From Strix aluco (taxonomy: Eukaryota > Chordata > Aves > Strigiformes > Strigidae), in NCBI RefSeq assembly GCF_031877795.1, contig NC_133933.1, positions 67,286,003 to 67,350,002 of the forward strand: a stretch of 64,000 nt of DNA. Reading direction: 5' to 3'. The position numbers and the translations under genes were made by a program. Below the pieces are notes generated by a model. The model had not been told where the DNA came from. It searched no databases and was given only the letters and a program-made list of their open reading frames with translations. Below are positions 37,201-49,306 of the stretch, piece by piece (position 1 is the first letter of the stretch; every line of letters starts with the position of its first letter).

Positions 37201-38316
37201 TAGCTGTTTTATGCAGTCCAAGCACACAGATAAATATAGGGGGCAGTGGGGGGGAAACAGGACAAAGAACCAAAGCATTTTGATTGACCAGCCTGCAGTC
37301 AGCAACATTCAGCTCTCAGAGATTTCAGAAAGCTTCACTCAAAGATAGATTTACAAACACAGGAAATGTCACTCCCAAAATGTCCCAAGCAATAACCACC
37401 AAGAAGTAAGGATTTACAAAGTGGTACCTTAACAGTAAATACAGCATAATATATTTCTGGTAACAAGAACATTAAATTGTTGAATGGATTCAAATTGCGT
37501 TCTCTGAAACATTATTAATAAACTATAATTGTGTTCATAGTTTTGGGTTTTTTTCCTTAGCTATGATAGGACCTCCAACAGTAACTGTGGTTCGTAGCAA
37601 CAAATCCATAATGCTAAAGCTCCAGGCTCCACGTTCTCCTTATAAAAGGAAGAGAGGCAGCAAGATACCAATGACAAATTATTATGATCTGCTATATCAA
37701 GTCTTCATAATTAACAATTTGCTAGATGAGGTAAGTGCATATTCAAATATGAAGCCTTTACCATTGAAAAGCCAGGAAAGTATGGGCACACCATTCTTGG
37801 TTTACAGTTGAAATAGTCTTCTGGGCTTGTGAGACCATTGATGACTGTGTAAGTATTTGAAAACAAAGTAGGCTTATTTTTCAGGAATTGAATTTGATTT
37901 AATTCAGTTTTAATTCTTCCCTTTATTCTTTCCCATCAACTTAGTATTTCATACTCTAAGACCTAGATTAAAAAACTGGGACAAGAGGGGAATTTGGAAG
38001 GAGAATTTTCTTTTAAAATCATAAATAAATTATTAATGTTATTGATTTGTGCAAGTCCACATGCTGCTCTACATCATGTGTTCTTATCGAACTTTACTCA
38101 CAGACACACTTGCTAGGGCAATGTGCTTGACTAGTTGTTTTTACTCTGCTCTGTCTGAAGCAACACAGAGTCCTGGTGTATGAAGGAAAAGACAAGGTTA
38201 TTACAATAGAAGATTTGAGGCCCGGAGTCAGCTACTGCATCGTGGCTAAAACATACATGCCAATGCTGGACCGCAGCAGTGCCTACAGCAACAGGCAATG
38301 CATCGTGCTGCAGTGA
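34127..38316 (+). CDS. IL22RA2: Interleukin-22 receptor subunit alpha-2 (soluble IL-22 binding protein)
   Basis: Coding blocks are 34127 or 34157-34220, 35103-35253, 36093-36271, 37561-37730 and 38161-38316, with AG/GT borders and intron phases 1, 2, 1, 0. The product is 239 residues from ATG 34157, or 249 from the in-frame ATG at 34127. It is a secreted class II cytokine receptor homologue that binds IL-22 and keeps it from its membrane receptor (family knowledge). It has a hydrophobic leader, two fibronectin-III-like domains and no membrane segment. Identity rests on near-identical blocks such as WQPGRA, VYFVQYK, DIQEPYYGRV, AASAG, RFTPW and PMLDR. Length is close to the 231 residues of the main human isoform. 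Orientation and position behind IFNGR1 fit the conserved cluster. Confidence 0.96.
34137..34154 (+). promoter_or_regulatory. Short upstream ORF in front of the IL22RA2 start
   Basis: ATG GAG CTG CTC TCC TAA ends two bases before ATG 34157 and overlaps the extended reading frame from 34127. If ribosomes start at 34137 they would terminate next to the main start, a layout compatible with reinitiation control. This is inference from sequence only. Confidence 0.4.
35103..35253 (+). CDS. IL22RA2: IL22RA2 exon (start of first fibronectin-III domain)
   Basis: The acceptor TATTTGCAG ends at 35102 and the donor GTAAGT starts at 35254. Entry is phase 1 and exit phase 2. It contains LIKPQKVEFRSLNFNSTLHW, matching the human LKPQRVQFQSRNF region, with an NST sequon, then WQPGRA and VYFVQYK. 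The bird Arg-Glu-Ala-Arg stretch after WQPGRA replaces a short divergent loop of the human protein. Confidence 0.96.
35500..35610 (-). mobile_element. Old CR1 LINE remnant in IL22RA2 intron
   Basis: Reverse-complement CR1 tail traces: GGGGACCTCTGGAGGCCAGT followed by TTCAACTGCCTGCCTGAAGC, the counterpart of the usual GGTCATCTAGTCCAACCCCC segment. Heavily diverged, borders uncertain. Confidence 0.55.
36093..36271 (+). CDS. IL22RA2: IL22RA2 exon (rest of first fibronectin-III domain)
   Basis: The acceptor TCTCCATAG ends at 36092 and the donor GTAAGT starts at 36272. Entry is phase 2 and exit phase 1. It encodes YGQSTWQNKDDCWGIQ, the Cys pair DDC and HVC, an NET sequon, then DIQEPYYGRVKAASAG and RFTPWRE. 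It is the best conserved exon of the gene. Confidence 0.97.
37561..37730 (+). CDS. IL22RA2: IL22RA2 exon (start of second fibronectin-III domain)
   Basis: The acceptor TTTTCCTTAG ends at 37560 and the donor GTAAGT starts at 37731. Entry is phase 1 and exit phase 0. It begins with the inter-domain linker TMIGPPTVTVV and contains an NKS sequon, a basic loop (SPYKRKRGSK) and YYDLLYQVFIINN, matching the human YYELLYRVFIINN. Confidence 0.96.
38161..38316 (+). CDS. IL22RA2: IL22RA2 last coding exon (end of second fibronectin-III domain)
   Basis: The acceptor GTCTGAAG ends at 38160 and the frame runs 51 codons to TGA at 38314-38316. It includes VYEGKDKVITIEDLRPG, SYCIVAKTYMPMLDR and the C-terminal Cys in NRQCIVLQ. 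The protein ends where membrane-bound relatives continue towards the transmembrane exon, which explains its secretion. A perfect CAG/GTAAGT donor follows 24 bases after the stop codon. Confidence 0.95.
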   Translation, partial: QHRVLVYEGKDKVITIEDLRPGVSYCIVAKTYMPMLDRSSAYSNRQCIVLQ

Positions 38317-38339
38317 CAGCGCTGGCACCTCTGCAACAG
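38317..38339 (+). promoter_or_regulatory. IL22RA2: IL22RA2 3' UTR start with consensus splice donor
   Basis: The 23 bases after the stop end in CAG, and GTAAGT begins at 38340. This is a full-consensus donor, so the 3' UTR may be spliced. A good acceptor (TTTCTCTTCCCAG) ends at 39399. Without splicing, an AATAAA at 38789-38794 could end the transcript. Confidence 0.55.
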
Positions 38340-40856
38340 GTAAGTCACCAGCTGACACTGGAGATGACTCTGAAAGTCAAGAGCTATCCCCTCCCCAAAG
38401 GCAGATACTCTCCAAAAGGAGAAAAAAAGGTGTGGCATAAAAACTGCCATCCCGTATGACAATATTAGCCATAGTTCTTACATCATCTCAGCTAGTTCCA
38501 CACCAGGTAAGAATGATGGAGCCAAGAAAATTAAAGGAATGGTGTGGATCATTATTTGCATGCTGGCACGGTCCTCAGAAACACTTCCCTTTCTTTAAAC
38601 AGTTATACACAGTATTGCTTTCATCAGCTTTTATTACTGTCAAGTAATAATTAACTAGGAAAATGAGTGACCTCCAGCTTTATTAACATGTAATTCTGCT
38701 GCAAGCCTGCAATTTGGGGATTTATCTAATGTGTTTAATTCAAATGAGCCTCTTTTCATGGCCATTCTTCGGGTGTAATGTGTTCGAAAATAAATCGGTT
38801 ATCAAATTTCTTAAGTTTCCATGGGCCAAAATGCAAAAGTTAGCTCAATTAGCTGGTCTGAAAAATCTGACCTCTATCACTAGACTCTCTTTTTGTATCA
38901 TATGCCCAGCAGAGAGATTTACTATCAGTCCGGCCTTGCAGGTGCCAAGGCACAGAGTGTATAAAGACCTAAGCCAAAGTTGACTTTAGCGTCATTGGCC
39001 TTAGCAAGCTCAGATTTGGGCCCTTTCCAGGGGTAACAGGGGAAAACTGTAAAAGCATCAAAGTTTGAACCTATGCTTCTGTTCTCAGCTTGGTACCCTA
39101 ACTATAAAAGATTTTCTTTCTTCTGCTTCATAATATGATGCATAACATCAGTCTCTCTTGAGACTTAGTCAGTGGGTTTAGGCTAAGGAGGGAACCAGTT
39201 TCTAGGTGATTTTCCTGCATTTTTGCTTTCTTTCACAGTACTGTAAAAGGCTGGAAGATCAGGTTAGAGCTAGACTGCTGAACAGCCTGCAGAGGTACAG
39301 GAGGGATGCAGGCAAATGGCATGTGTTGCATTTTCAATTAAATTGAATACCATCCAGCTTAAATGTGCATTCCAGCAGCAATTCTCTTTCTCTTCCCAGT
39401 TACAGGAATAATGGCAGAAGATGCCTCACATCACAGATCCAGCAGTAAATCAACATCTGTGGTCTATGTCTGGAATACATACTTGGATACTTTTTAAATT
39501 AACCTTTGCTGCATTCAGTGATTTGATTCATCATAATCATTTTATGCCACACAAAGGTCAAGGATACTTTGTAAGTCTTATATTACAATTTAAAATTGTA
39601 TATATTTGCATTTAGAAAGGAAATATTACAGTACATGACTAAAAAAAGAAGGCAAAAAGCACTTGTGAAAATAGCCTTAAGACTGTTTCTGGACATTTTC
39701 TATTTTAAGCCTTGGAATTAAAATAGAATTTATAAAACAGAAGTTTCAGATATTTTATTTCTTCTACAACAAAGGTTGCAACAGAAGATGAAAAGCGTCC
39801 TTTCTTTAAAATAAGAACATTATAGTCCAGGAGCATACCCCACACTCACAATGTCTTCATAGTGCCCTCAATATAACATTTCTGATAGTGAAACCAACTT
39901 GTGATTAGACAGGAGTTCATTTAAACTGAAACAGAAAAGATGCTCGCTTTCAGTCAATGACAGACAGTTATATGGAAAGGACCTCTATTTCAACCATTTC
40001 ACAGCAAATGATGAAATGATGTCATCATCCAAAGCATTTTTCAATGGTCTGTCACTAACACCTCACCTGAAGGCAGAACCACTGAGAGCAGCATCAGAGG
40101 ATGCTGGCAGTAGGTGTTTGGGAGGAGGCTGTGCTTAAGTAAGTGAATTCTGGTCAGTCTTGCCTTCACTAAAATGAAAGAGAGCATTACACATTAAATA
40201 TTGTCACTATCTGCTTCTAACACATGATATATTTGAATGACTAGATTTGCAGGCATCTAGCTGCGTCCACGTATCTAGTCCATAAAACCAGGTTTTGTTC
40301 ACCATGCTTCCGTTTTTGCTTCTCTCTCATTTCTTCCAATTGTTTTACCCCACCCATATCATACAATTTCTTAATTTAAGTAAGTTTCTTTGGGAAACAG
40401 GACTTATTAAATCTCTGTATAGTAACTAGCACCATGACAGATTCAGCATTGCCCCATCACCCATCTTGCACTGGATATAACCATAGTAAAATCATCCAGG
40501 CAAACTATTAAGAAATAGCCAGTCATATTTCAGCAGTGGTGACTTCATCCACTCGTGGGTTATCACAGACTGAAATCAGCATCTGCAGTAATTCAAGTTC
40601 TTTCTCAAATTCACTTCTTTCCTTGGGGCAACTCACATTGCCATTGTTACACAAAGATAAAGCTTTATTAAGGTAACATCTACTGACCCTAGTCAGAGAA
40701 CAGACTTCGACACTACTGGATACTGTACCTATGTCAGCTGCAGAGGATGAAACCATTTAGGGCTCTCAAAACTTAAAGAAGACATTAAAAAAAAGAAGCA
40801 GCAAGCCATAGGGGTGCCTGAAGCATTCAGACCTGGCTAGAAATATAGCAGCTGCC
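38340..40856 (+). other. IL22RA2 3' region, possible UTR intron and terminal exon
   Basis: AT-rich sequence without a coding frame of note. It holds an AATAAA at 38789-38794, a candidate 3' acceptor ending at 39399, and ATTAAA near 39718. These could serve alternative IL22RA2 3' ends. Nothing else was recognised. Confidence 0.4.
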
Positions 40857-41627
40857 ATGCTATGGAACTACGGAGACGTTGGAAACCTGAAAGTTTTTCA
40901 ATTTGATGAAATTATACAAAATGTGCAGCAGGGAAACACAAGAAAAGGTCTGAAGAAGTCTTGTGCTGTTATGTTTGCTAACCAGATTTCACTTCCTCAG
41001 CAACAATGCAGGCTTACAGAAAGCAGTGCAAGAGTTGCAGGAACAACCCACTTCCATTCTGACAGTACCAGGATTTATTACTGTCAACCACATGATGTTC
41101 TGCAAAAGCCAGTTTTCTCTTTCCATGGCAAATACAAATTTCCTTTCAGCTCTGCTCTGACATGTAATTTTTCTGGGGAAGGGTTTGGTAAAATGACTGG
41201 TGCTGTATTTTTCCCCTGCAATCAGTGGTGGTGGCATGTTCCCAAGACATGCTCCACTGGACTCACAGGATGGGGCTCCTGCAGCGAGAGGTGCTTTGCT
41301 GTAGCATATACCAGTTGGGTGATCCGCACCCACAGCTTCTAGATAGCATTGGTAATGCTGTAGTTTTTGAAAACAATGTTGTTGGTGCCTTAGCCTGTAT
41401 GCTGCACTGCTGTTTACATCTCCATGAGGGGGGAACAGAGGAAGACCTCTACCAGGCTCTAAAGTATAGCTGGGGCTTTCTTGCATTTTGGAAATACCTG
41501 GAAAAGTGAGGTCTGGCCCTCCTTCCCCTTCCTCCTTGTGGACACAAAGAGACCATCTGCTGTGGGTCCATCTCTCCAGAGCTGCCTGGAGTGGCACATG
41601 GCTCCACAGTGGTTGGCGCCCATGCAC
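40857..41627. other. Overlapping long open frames on both strands, unknown
   Basis: The plus strand is open 40857-41342 (161 codons) and the minus strand 41627-40989 (212 codons), the longest minus-strand non-transposon frame in the window. Neither translation shows a domain I recognise. Plus-strand frames at 41225-41509 and 41481-41700 extend the open character. The patch is richer in G+C than its flanks, which lengthens chance ORFs. It could be chance, a decayed mobile element or a retropseudogene. Confidence 0.25.
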
Positions 41628-43632
41628 ACCACTCAGGGCAGGATGCCTTTACATGGTCAGCTTGACTTTTTCTGGATATAAGTTTGCAAGGCTCATCTGA
41701 AAACAGCCTTCTCTTGGTTTTTCAGTCACTTACAGAGCATTTTCTAACAACATGTCCAATGCCAGCCCCTGTTTCAGGAAAGAGAGAAATAAATGCTGGC
41801 TTCTAGGGCTATGGCATAGGGTGGGGAAGACTAAGCAGTGTAACAAAAGCAGGACTTGTGCAACCTGATCTGTAAAACCACCTGCTGAGTCACAGGGGGA
41901 CGTCTGCAGTCATGGACACAGCTTGTTGCAATGGCCTCATCTGGCCAAGTCCTTTTGTTGTGGCTGAGTGTCCTGACAATGAGAAATACATATTATGTCT
42001 TTTAGAGTTTGCAGTTACTGATCTTCGTGTGAAGTGGAACCCATCCCACAAGGGCCTACCCTTCTTTCTTCCATGACCATGGCTGAACATTATCTTATTT
42101 ATCGTATGGAGTAAGAGCTTATGTCCCACTGTAAATGGCTTTAACTTCATGTTCCGCTGGCACTCAGAAGAGCAGTATCCAACTACCAGAAATTCAAGAA
42201 CAAGGCACCGGAAAAGCTGATAGAGCAACAGCAATGGACCAGATGCTCCAGCCTTATAAATTAGGAGAAGATTATGCATAGCCAGCTGTACCATATAAAT
42301 GCCCAGTTTTATATGATACCATGATCCTCGGTGTTTATCATATGGTCTAGCATCTGGCCAGTCCTGTTCATACCTCCCATATATCTGTTCTAATCAGATG
42401 TGGACTTGGGGTTTATTTTCTTGATCTCAGCTAAGAACAGCTCTTGTGGCCCAGGGGTGGGGTGCTGTTGTGAAATAACATTGTCTTTTGCCACAGATCT
42501 ATCAGACATTATCAAGTACTCTAAACTGCAGGGAATTCATCATAAATAGGTGTTTTTTTCTGTGGATTTTCTGTGGATTTCAATGGTTGCTACAATGATC
42601 AAAGATATTAATCTGTAAAATCTGTCTGATAAGAAAAAAAGAAGAAGAAAATGAACCCCAAACTTCTCAGAGTTAGTTTGCCACAAAGGGCACAGGACAC
42701 AAAACAAGGGTACTTCTTCAGAAATGACACTGGTGTTCATTGTCAGAAAAGTTACAACTTTGCAACTTGCTTTCAGAATCTTTTATAATGTGCTTCCAAG
42801 GAAAAAAAAAGCTTGAATATTTAATTCCCCAAATGATAAAATCACTGGCTGTTTTATCGTAAGTCTTACATGTTGAGTCCACTGAAGGCTGAGCTCAAAG
42901 AGTCACTGCTACTAGAATTTTGGCTTGAGATGGGGAAAAATGGGAAGTTTGAGCCCTGACACTTACAAGGAAAGTTCAAAAAGGGAATTCCTGAAAAGGC
43001 TCCAGCATCTGATGGAAATACTGAAGACAACTAAGAACTTTAATTTTTTTAATATTGTGCTCTTTTCAAAGGCAGTGGGGACCTGACACTGATATCTAAA
43101 TACCCTCAATACTGACAAAATGCGGCCCAATGGTATCACATTCTGAGGACTAGGCTCTTCGGAGATGTCCTTACTTTTAAACACAAGAACAGGATGACAA
43201 TGAAGAGCCATTATGCTAATTGCCGTACCTGCAAAAGAGCAACTGAAAAATTGTCATTAAATTAATTTCTTTCAGGCAATGTCATTCTAACACAGCTTGC
43301 TTTTTTTTTTTCCCTTTTTGGTAAAAAGTCAAATAAATCATACTGATTTCCAAGAAACAGCCATAAGCTGTTGCTTTTCATTTTGTAATGACAGAACAGC
43401 AAATATTTTTTAACATTGCTTGTTATGGGACACTGGCTTTTTTTAATAGCTGACAAGCACATGATTGTTATAGGATTGGGCTAAGCTCTTATTTCTGGGC
43501 TAAATTCTTACTATATTTTTTTTATATTGAAATGAATAAAGCTCCTAAAAGATACCAGTAAAAAGAAAAACAATAGAGTTAGCTCTGTTAAATCAAACTT
43601 AAACACTTTCAGAGAGTCTGTGAAGTCACTAA
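41628..43632. other. Intergenic sequence, no feature recognised
   Basis: No gene, RNA or repeat recognised apart from short homopolymer runs and a small TTCTGTGGATTT duplication near 42556. Confidence 0.5.
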
Positions 43633-44318
43633 TTGTGCCCCAAGTGGAATGAGATTCAGGAAGAAAAACCTGGGGAAAAACAGTTGGAAAAGGCTGATTT
43701 AAGCTCTGAAGAATTAGAAAGGGTCTGCAGAGCAGCAGAGCGACCAATACAAGAAGAGGAGGCAAAGTATGCACAGAGAGGGGCTGGGAAGCAAAGAGCC
43801 TGCAGTATCAGAGCAGAGATGTGTATTTCAACAAGCTTACAAAATAGGAGCAAAGCGATTTGGCCAGCAACATGGTATAGCTGCCGGCACAGACACTAAA
43901 CAGTTTCTGCCTTGGAAAAGTACTGCTATATATGTATGGAGCACAACTATTTTATACAAGTCCATAACCAACAAGAGGATATACCTATGAGGGCACAATG
44001 TTTACATATTCTGCTCAGAGAGGCTGTTTCAGCTATTTCAAAAACAATCTTAGAGGGCAAACAGCCATTACCAAGAGGGTTTCAGAAGCTGGAGAGAGAA
44101 ATCTGTCAGTGGAAGAAGCAGCACCAAATTACTGGAAAGGCTTATTCATTGCAGCTGGTGAAGAAACAATCATAGACACACAGTGGGACTCAATCACCTC
44201 AACACAGGTGCCATTTAAGATACCTCTGAGTTTCCAGAACCTTTTCACATCGTTGTCAGATACAACAAGGGATCTGCAGGAGACTCACACCCCCCCAGAG
44301 TGGCAGCCGAAGTCATGA
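43633..44318 (+). other. Purine-rich open stretch, unknown
   Basis: Several plus-strand frames (43633-43899, 43769-43990, 43912-44175, 43998-44318) overlap to keep this 0.7 kb largely open. Translations are Glu/Lys/Gln-rich, for example KPGEKQLEKADLSSEELERV, and later EGKQPLPRGFQKLEREICQW. This looks like one frameshifted coding remnant or a purine-rich chance stretch. No family recognised. Confidence 0.25.
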
Positions 44319-44581
44319 GGAGACATCCTCCTGGCATGCACTAGACATCTATGCTTGGGTGTCTGAAGTTACTGAAATGCTACTGTAACGTACTAATGGG
44401 ATAGTTACCACGTATAAGCTGGACCCTGAAGTCATGTGTATACGATTTATAGGGTTACACTAAGAAATCTGAAGAGAAAATCTGATTATGGGTATGGAAC
44501 TCAGACGAGAAAATCTTGGTGTGTACATTGGAGTTGCAGGGTGCCTTGGTTGCCTTCACCTTTCTAATGCCAAAGGCCTTC

Positions 44582-44638
44582 CTTTTGCATTTGAATGATT
44601 ACTTTTACATTTGAATGACACTTTTACATTTGAATGAT
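44582..44638. repeat. Three-copy tandem repeat, unit about 18-19 bp
   Basis: Three copies of CTTTTACATTTGAATGA (first one with CTTTTGCATTTGAATGA) follow one another with one to three bases between. It resembles an AT-rich minisatellite start. Confidence 0.9.
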
Positions 44639-47600
44639 CTTGTGGAAAATGGAGTATGAACAATGAAACTCTGAAAAGTGAATGCAAAGACTGCAGAACT
44701 TGAATGAGATCCCAGTTTCGTGCTGCTTTATTGCATGTTCATTCTGAATACCTTCTTGAAGCTCATTCTCTTACCTGCTGAAATATTGCTCCACTATGGT
44801 AAATACCATGAAAAAATGATGCCAAAAGTACAGAAAAGGATTAAATAAGTTAAAACTTTTCAGTTACAAAGCAAGATGTGTTTGTATAATGCCATCCCTG
44901 AGCGCACAAAGCCACCATCTTTATCTAACACACTCACTCAGAGCTCATACTCCAATCAGTAACCTTTGGGAATACTTTCAGTGAGGTGCTATTTCCCTGA
45001 AAGCAGAATAATTCAATAACCCTTCCTGGAATGCAAAATACACCCGTGACCCACAGCAGGAGGTAAGAAAAAGGACATTGCTGTGTACAGCCTTCAGTCC
45101 TAAGAGCAATGCTCACATCAGAAGTTGAGGTTGCTCCAATCACCCTCTGCTTCTTATTAATGACACCCCTTTGATTTCACTAGCAGAGAGTGACGTATCA
45201 GCATTACATTGACATGAACCAAAGAATGTCCTCCACTTCGAGTCAGGCCTCTTCCCTGCTGTAGGGGCTCTGTTCCTGCACACTGTGCAAGTTTCACAAA
45301 TAACACCTCGCAACACCTCATTTCTTTTCTGCACTGTCTAAAAAAGAAAACAAAATAAACAACACCCAAGAAACTTTTGCTATGTAATCACGGGTGTCCA
45401 GGCAGCTTACTGAGATTTACATGTAGCAAACTGAGTATTAACTCACTACTCTGAATTTCTTTTTAGCTGGTGAATAGTGCAGAACAGGGTTTACCTTCAT
45501 AAACAATCAAGATTTAAAAAATCTGTTTAATGTTTACAATCCAAATGCCACTGCTAGTATTTCTAATGAATTTCAAGCCTTGAGCAAGCTGAAGACTGAA
45601 GTGTGACCAAGCATTGGGCCAAAAGAAGGGACTGGAAGTCATTAAATCCGTATCCCTGGGGCAACATGCAAGCAGGCACAACAGAACACAGAAACCAGCT
45701 GCTTGTATTAATGAATATGCTATCTTCATAGTAATAGTTCTTAAGTAGAAACAGGTTTTGAGGCACCTATCAAGGCCTTCTGCAGATTATGTGCCTACCC
45801 TCCTTGAAGCATTTCAGTTAGCTGGAGAACAGCATGGACAAGCTCACTGACAGAAGGTCAGGCAGTCAGTCCAGTGAGAGCAAGTCCTAGGACATCCTTG
45901 GCATATGGAAAACACAGAATTCCCCAGAGATATCTACTATGGCCAGGCAGGAGAAAAGAGTGAAAAGTTCACTGTTCCCTCTTGGCTATCTTGCTTTGGC
46001 TGTCATTACAGAGGGCTTCATACTTAACCCTCATGAGCAATTTACTCATGTGTCAAGAACAGCTTCTAGGTAAGGACTGAGCAGGTACTAGTCAGTAGTA
46101 CTGGACATAATGGGTGTGGATGACCCACATAAGTTTGGGTGGTATTGCAGCTACTACAGAGATGCTGTGGAGCACAAGCAGGGGTAGACTCTTCGCTTGC
46201 TATATAGGCTGTGCCAAAATCTGAACCAGCTTTCACAATCCCATGGCTAACTTCACACCATGACACAGGCCATCTGTATTCACTTACTTAGAGACAGCAT
46301 CTTAGCCATGGTCTGCTTAAAAACACCAGATGTGAATGTTTCACTGACACAGAAAACTCAGAATTGCTTGGTAAAGAGAATCCCAATTTCAAAATTACAA
46401 GGAAAAAAAATTAAACCACAGTCATAGGTATAATTTCTTTGTATTTGTTAAGCTTATATAGCTTGGGATGAGCTGTGCCTGGAAAAGTGCACTTCAGAAC
46501 TGAGACTTTAATGAATGTTTGCACTCCCTTTTTTTGTTTAAAGAAAAGCATTAAAAAACCCAAGAACTAAACAAACACAAGTAGGTTATTTGTTCCTGAA
46601 ACAGGTCTGCTTCTATTTTCTTGGAAGATGTACATTTCTACTCAGAGCACACAGCTATTTCTCCACAGATGGAAAAAAACAAAGCTTAAAAGAACCACAG
46701 CAAAATCCCAAGGCAACCTTTTCTAAATAAACCAGGGAAGTGTAAAGAGAACAGTCACTCTGAACCATACATGGGATTATACTGACATATTGTGGCAAGA
46801 CACAAGTAATGCAATGCCTTAATCACTGTGATCATAAGCTACTTTGCCACTCTCCTTCCTCTGAATGAGGGGCAGAGAGAAGTCTGTGGTCCTCAGTCCC
46901 AGACTGAGGACAGGGACAAGGAACTGAGAAAATATATAAGCAAGACCTCAAGACTGGATCCTTCCAACGCTTCTAACCACGGTATCTGGAACAACTGAGT
47001 CATTTCCACATTTTAGCATAGTGAAAAGATTCGTCCAGTTAGAGAGAGGCAGAGCAGATTGCCTCCCTGTCTTTGAACCCAGAGATGAAAATCCTACATC
47101 CCACACAGCTGCAGCTGTGCAGTTGGAAGCCTCCAAACTCTGAGCTTTCAGCCAGCAGAAAGGTCTTTGTTTTCAAAAAAATTATCCTTGAGCCGCTCAG
47201 TTGAATAATCTTTCCCATATCACTGATGCTTTGAGAAAAAAGTACAGGCACAAGCTGTACCCTGAGACATGACATTTTCAGAGGAAAAAAGTATGCAGAC
47301 AAAACAATTCTCAGAACTGTGGCAATGAATAAACCATCTGTACAGAAAGTCCTCTTGGCCATAGTGACAGGCAGTCAGGCAGGACCTCCCCAGCCTGCAG
47401 AACTTAGAATCACAGTTTTAATAATTTCAGTCTTTTCAAATAAGAAAACATATTGTAAGCATGGTCACTGTGTACCTCTCTTTCCCAATATAATTTCATC
47501 ACTGGGTAGAACTCTCCCTTTGTCTTCCCAGCAAATGCCCTAGGCCATTCATAATAAAATATTGTCACCTCCCTCTGTTGACTTCTGGTACTACTTTTTT

Positions 47601-49306
47601 TCCTCTAGCATGGACTTAGGAAACCTTTCAATCCATGGAGTCACAAGAATCAGACTTAGTGCCAGAGAGCTACAAATCATCCTAACTAGAGAACAGCTGT
47701 GGTAGGCAGATTAAAGGGTGATGTGAGCACAGGTTGACCAACCACAGTTCCATCCTGCCATCAGCTGCAGAAGCTGGAAGACTTCTGTAGAGTTACTTGG
47801 TGCACAGCAACAGTTGTAACTTTTCTGGGCTAAGAGAAAAGTTTCGAACATGGAGCCTCTTTGTAAGACGATATGGACCACAATCATTTAAACAGCAAGC
47901 CAGCTAGCAGAGCTCATACATCCCAGGTAAAAGGAAACATATTCCTGTAAAGAATACTATTCAGAGACCCTTGACTTCAATGGGAATTACTCACCTAAAT
48001 ACCCTTAGTTTCAGAATGCCTTAAAACCTTTAATGTATTTATCTTTGCAGTACCCCTGTGAAACAGGAAGGGCTCTAGTCTGGTCTATAATATTCAGAGG
48101 TGTTTGTAAAGATATACAGGCACCCAATCATCTTTGAACTAAGAGATTTGCTAAGATTACACGGAATGATTATGGGCAGTGCAGGGAACTGGACATTGTT
48201 TTCTCTGCTCTGAGGATCTCAGATACTAGACTGCTGTGACACTGCCTATCACTCAAAAGTAATTATCAAAGCAATACATGAATGCCAAATTTGAACAGAA
48301 GTCTCCCTTTGCAATAAAGATAATGATGGAGTTTATATCACAGTCAAGAGACTCAGAGGTTAAAGGTCAGCCTGAATCATAAATGCCAAGTCATTTTAAG
48401 GGGAAATATCCATTCTGGCACGCTGCATTTCAAAAGATGCAGAAAGAAATAGAATGGTTGGCTCAGCAGCAGAAATTATGCTCCCTTCCCTGAGACCACC
48501 CTGAATGACTAAAGACACATCCCTTTGCTACTTGGAAGAAAATACTAAACAAGCAGCAAAACACTTTCATTAAACACAAAAATATGTTTTCTGCTTCAGC
48601 AGAAAATGGCCACTCATTTGCTTCTCAGGTCAGCAAAAATGTGAATTCTCAACCTACAGCTTGAGCTGTTTTAACCAAGATGTCCTGACTTTTTAAGTTC
48701 TGTTGTAGTTAAAACCAGATTCCTACCAATAGCACTATTATATAATAAGTGAATTGCATGAAGCAGCAGCAGTTTTTACTCTGCTGAACTTTATGTTGAA
48801 ATTAATTTAGTTTTGTTACTCACTGTTGCCTCACACAGTACTTGGCTCCTCAGGCACAGGGAAGCATAGAGCTACAGAAGAGCCTTGACTATTTCTGTAA
48901 GAAACCTGCAGTCTACAGAAATGAGCAGGCAATGCCTGTTCTGCTTACTGAGGAAACATTTTCCGGAAGTGAAGCACATGTGGTATTATTACCTATAGTA
49001 AAAGGAATAATTTTTCTATGGCTGCTGACACCTGACAAAGTTGTTTCACATCCCTACCACTGCCTCATGCACAATTCTCCTTTCTGTCCTGGTGTAAACG
49101 TCAGTTGTCAGAATAAATACAGATACAAATACCAAATGGCTTGAAGCTTACTCACAAGAAAAATAAAAAGCATTACCTGTAAAACACTCAGAGTGCACCT
49201 GAGGTGAGAAGGGTTAAATCAGTATTTCTTTAATATACTTACAACTTCCTTGGCCAGAGAAGAAGTTGAAAAAGCTATTTCACAGCCCAGTGCTTCTGCT
49301 GCTTAC
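44639..49306. other. Intergenic sequence, no feature recognised
   Basis: About 4.7 kb of ordinary AT-rich sequence. No IL20RA exon, RNA gene or transposon fragment was recognised. Short open frames look random. Confidence 0.45.
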
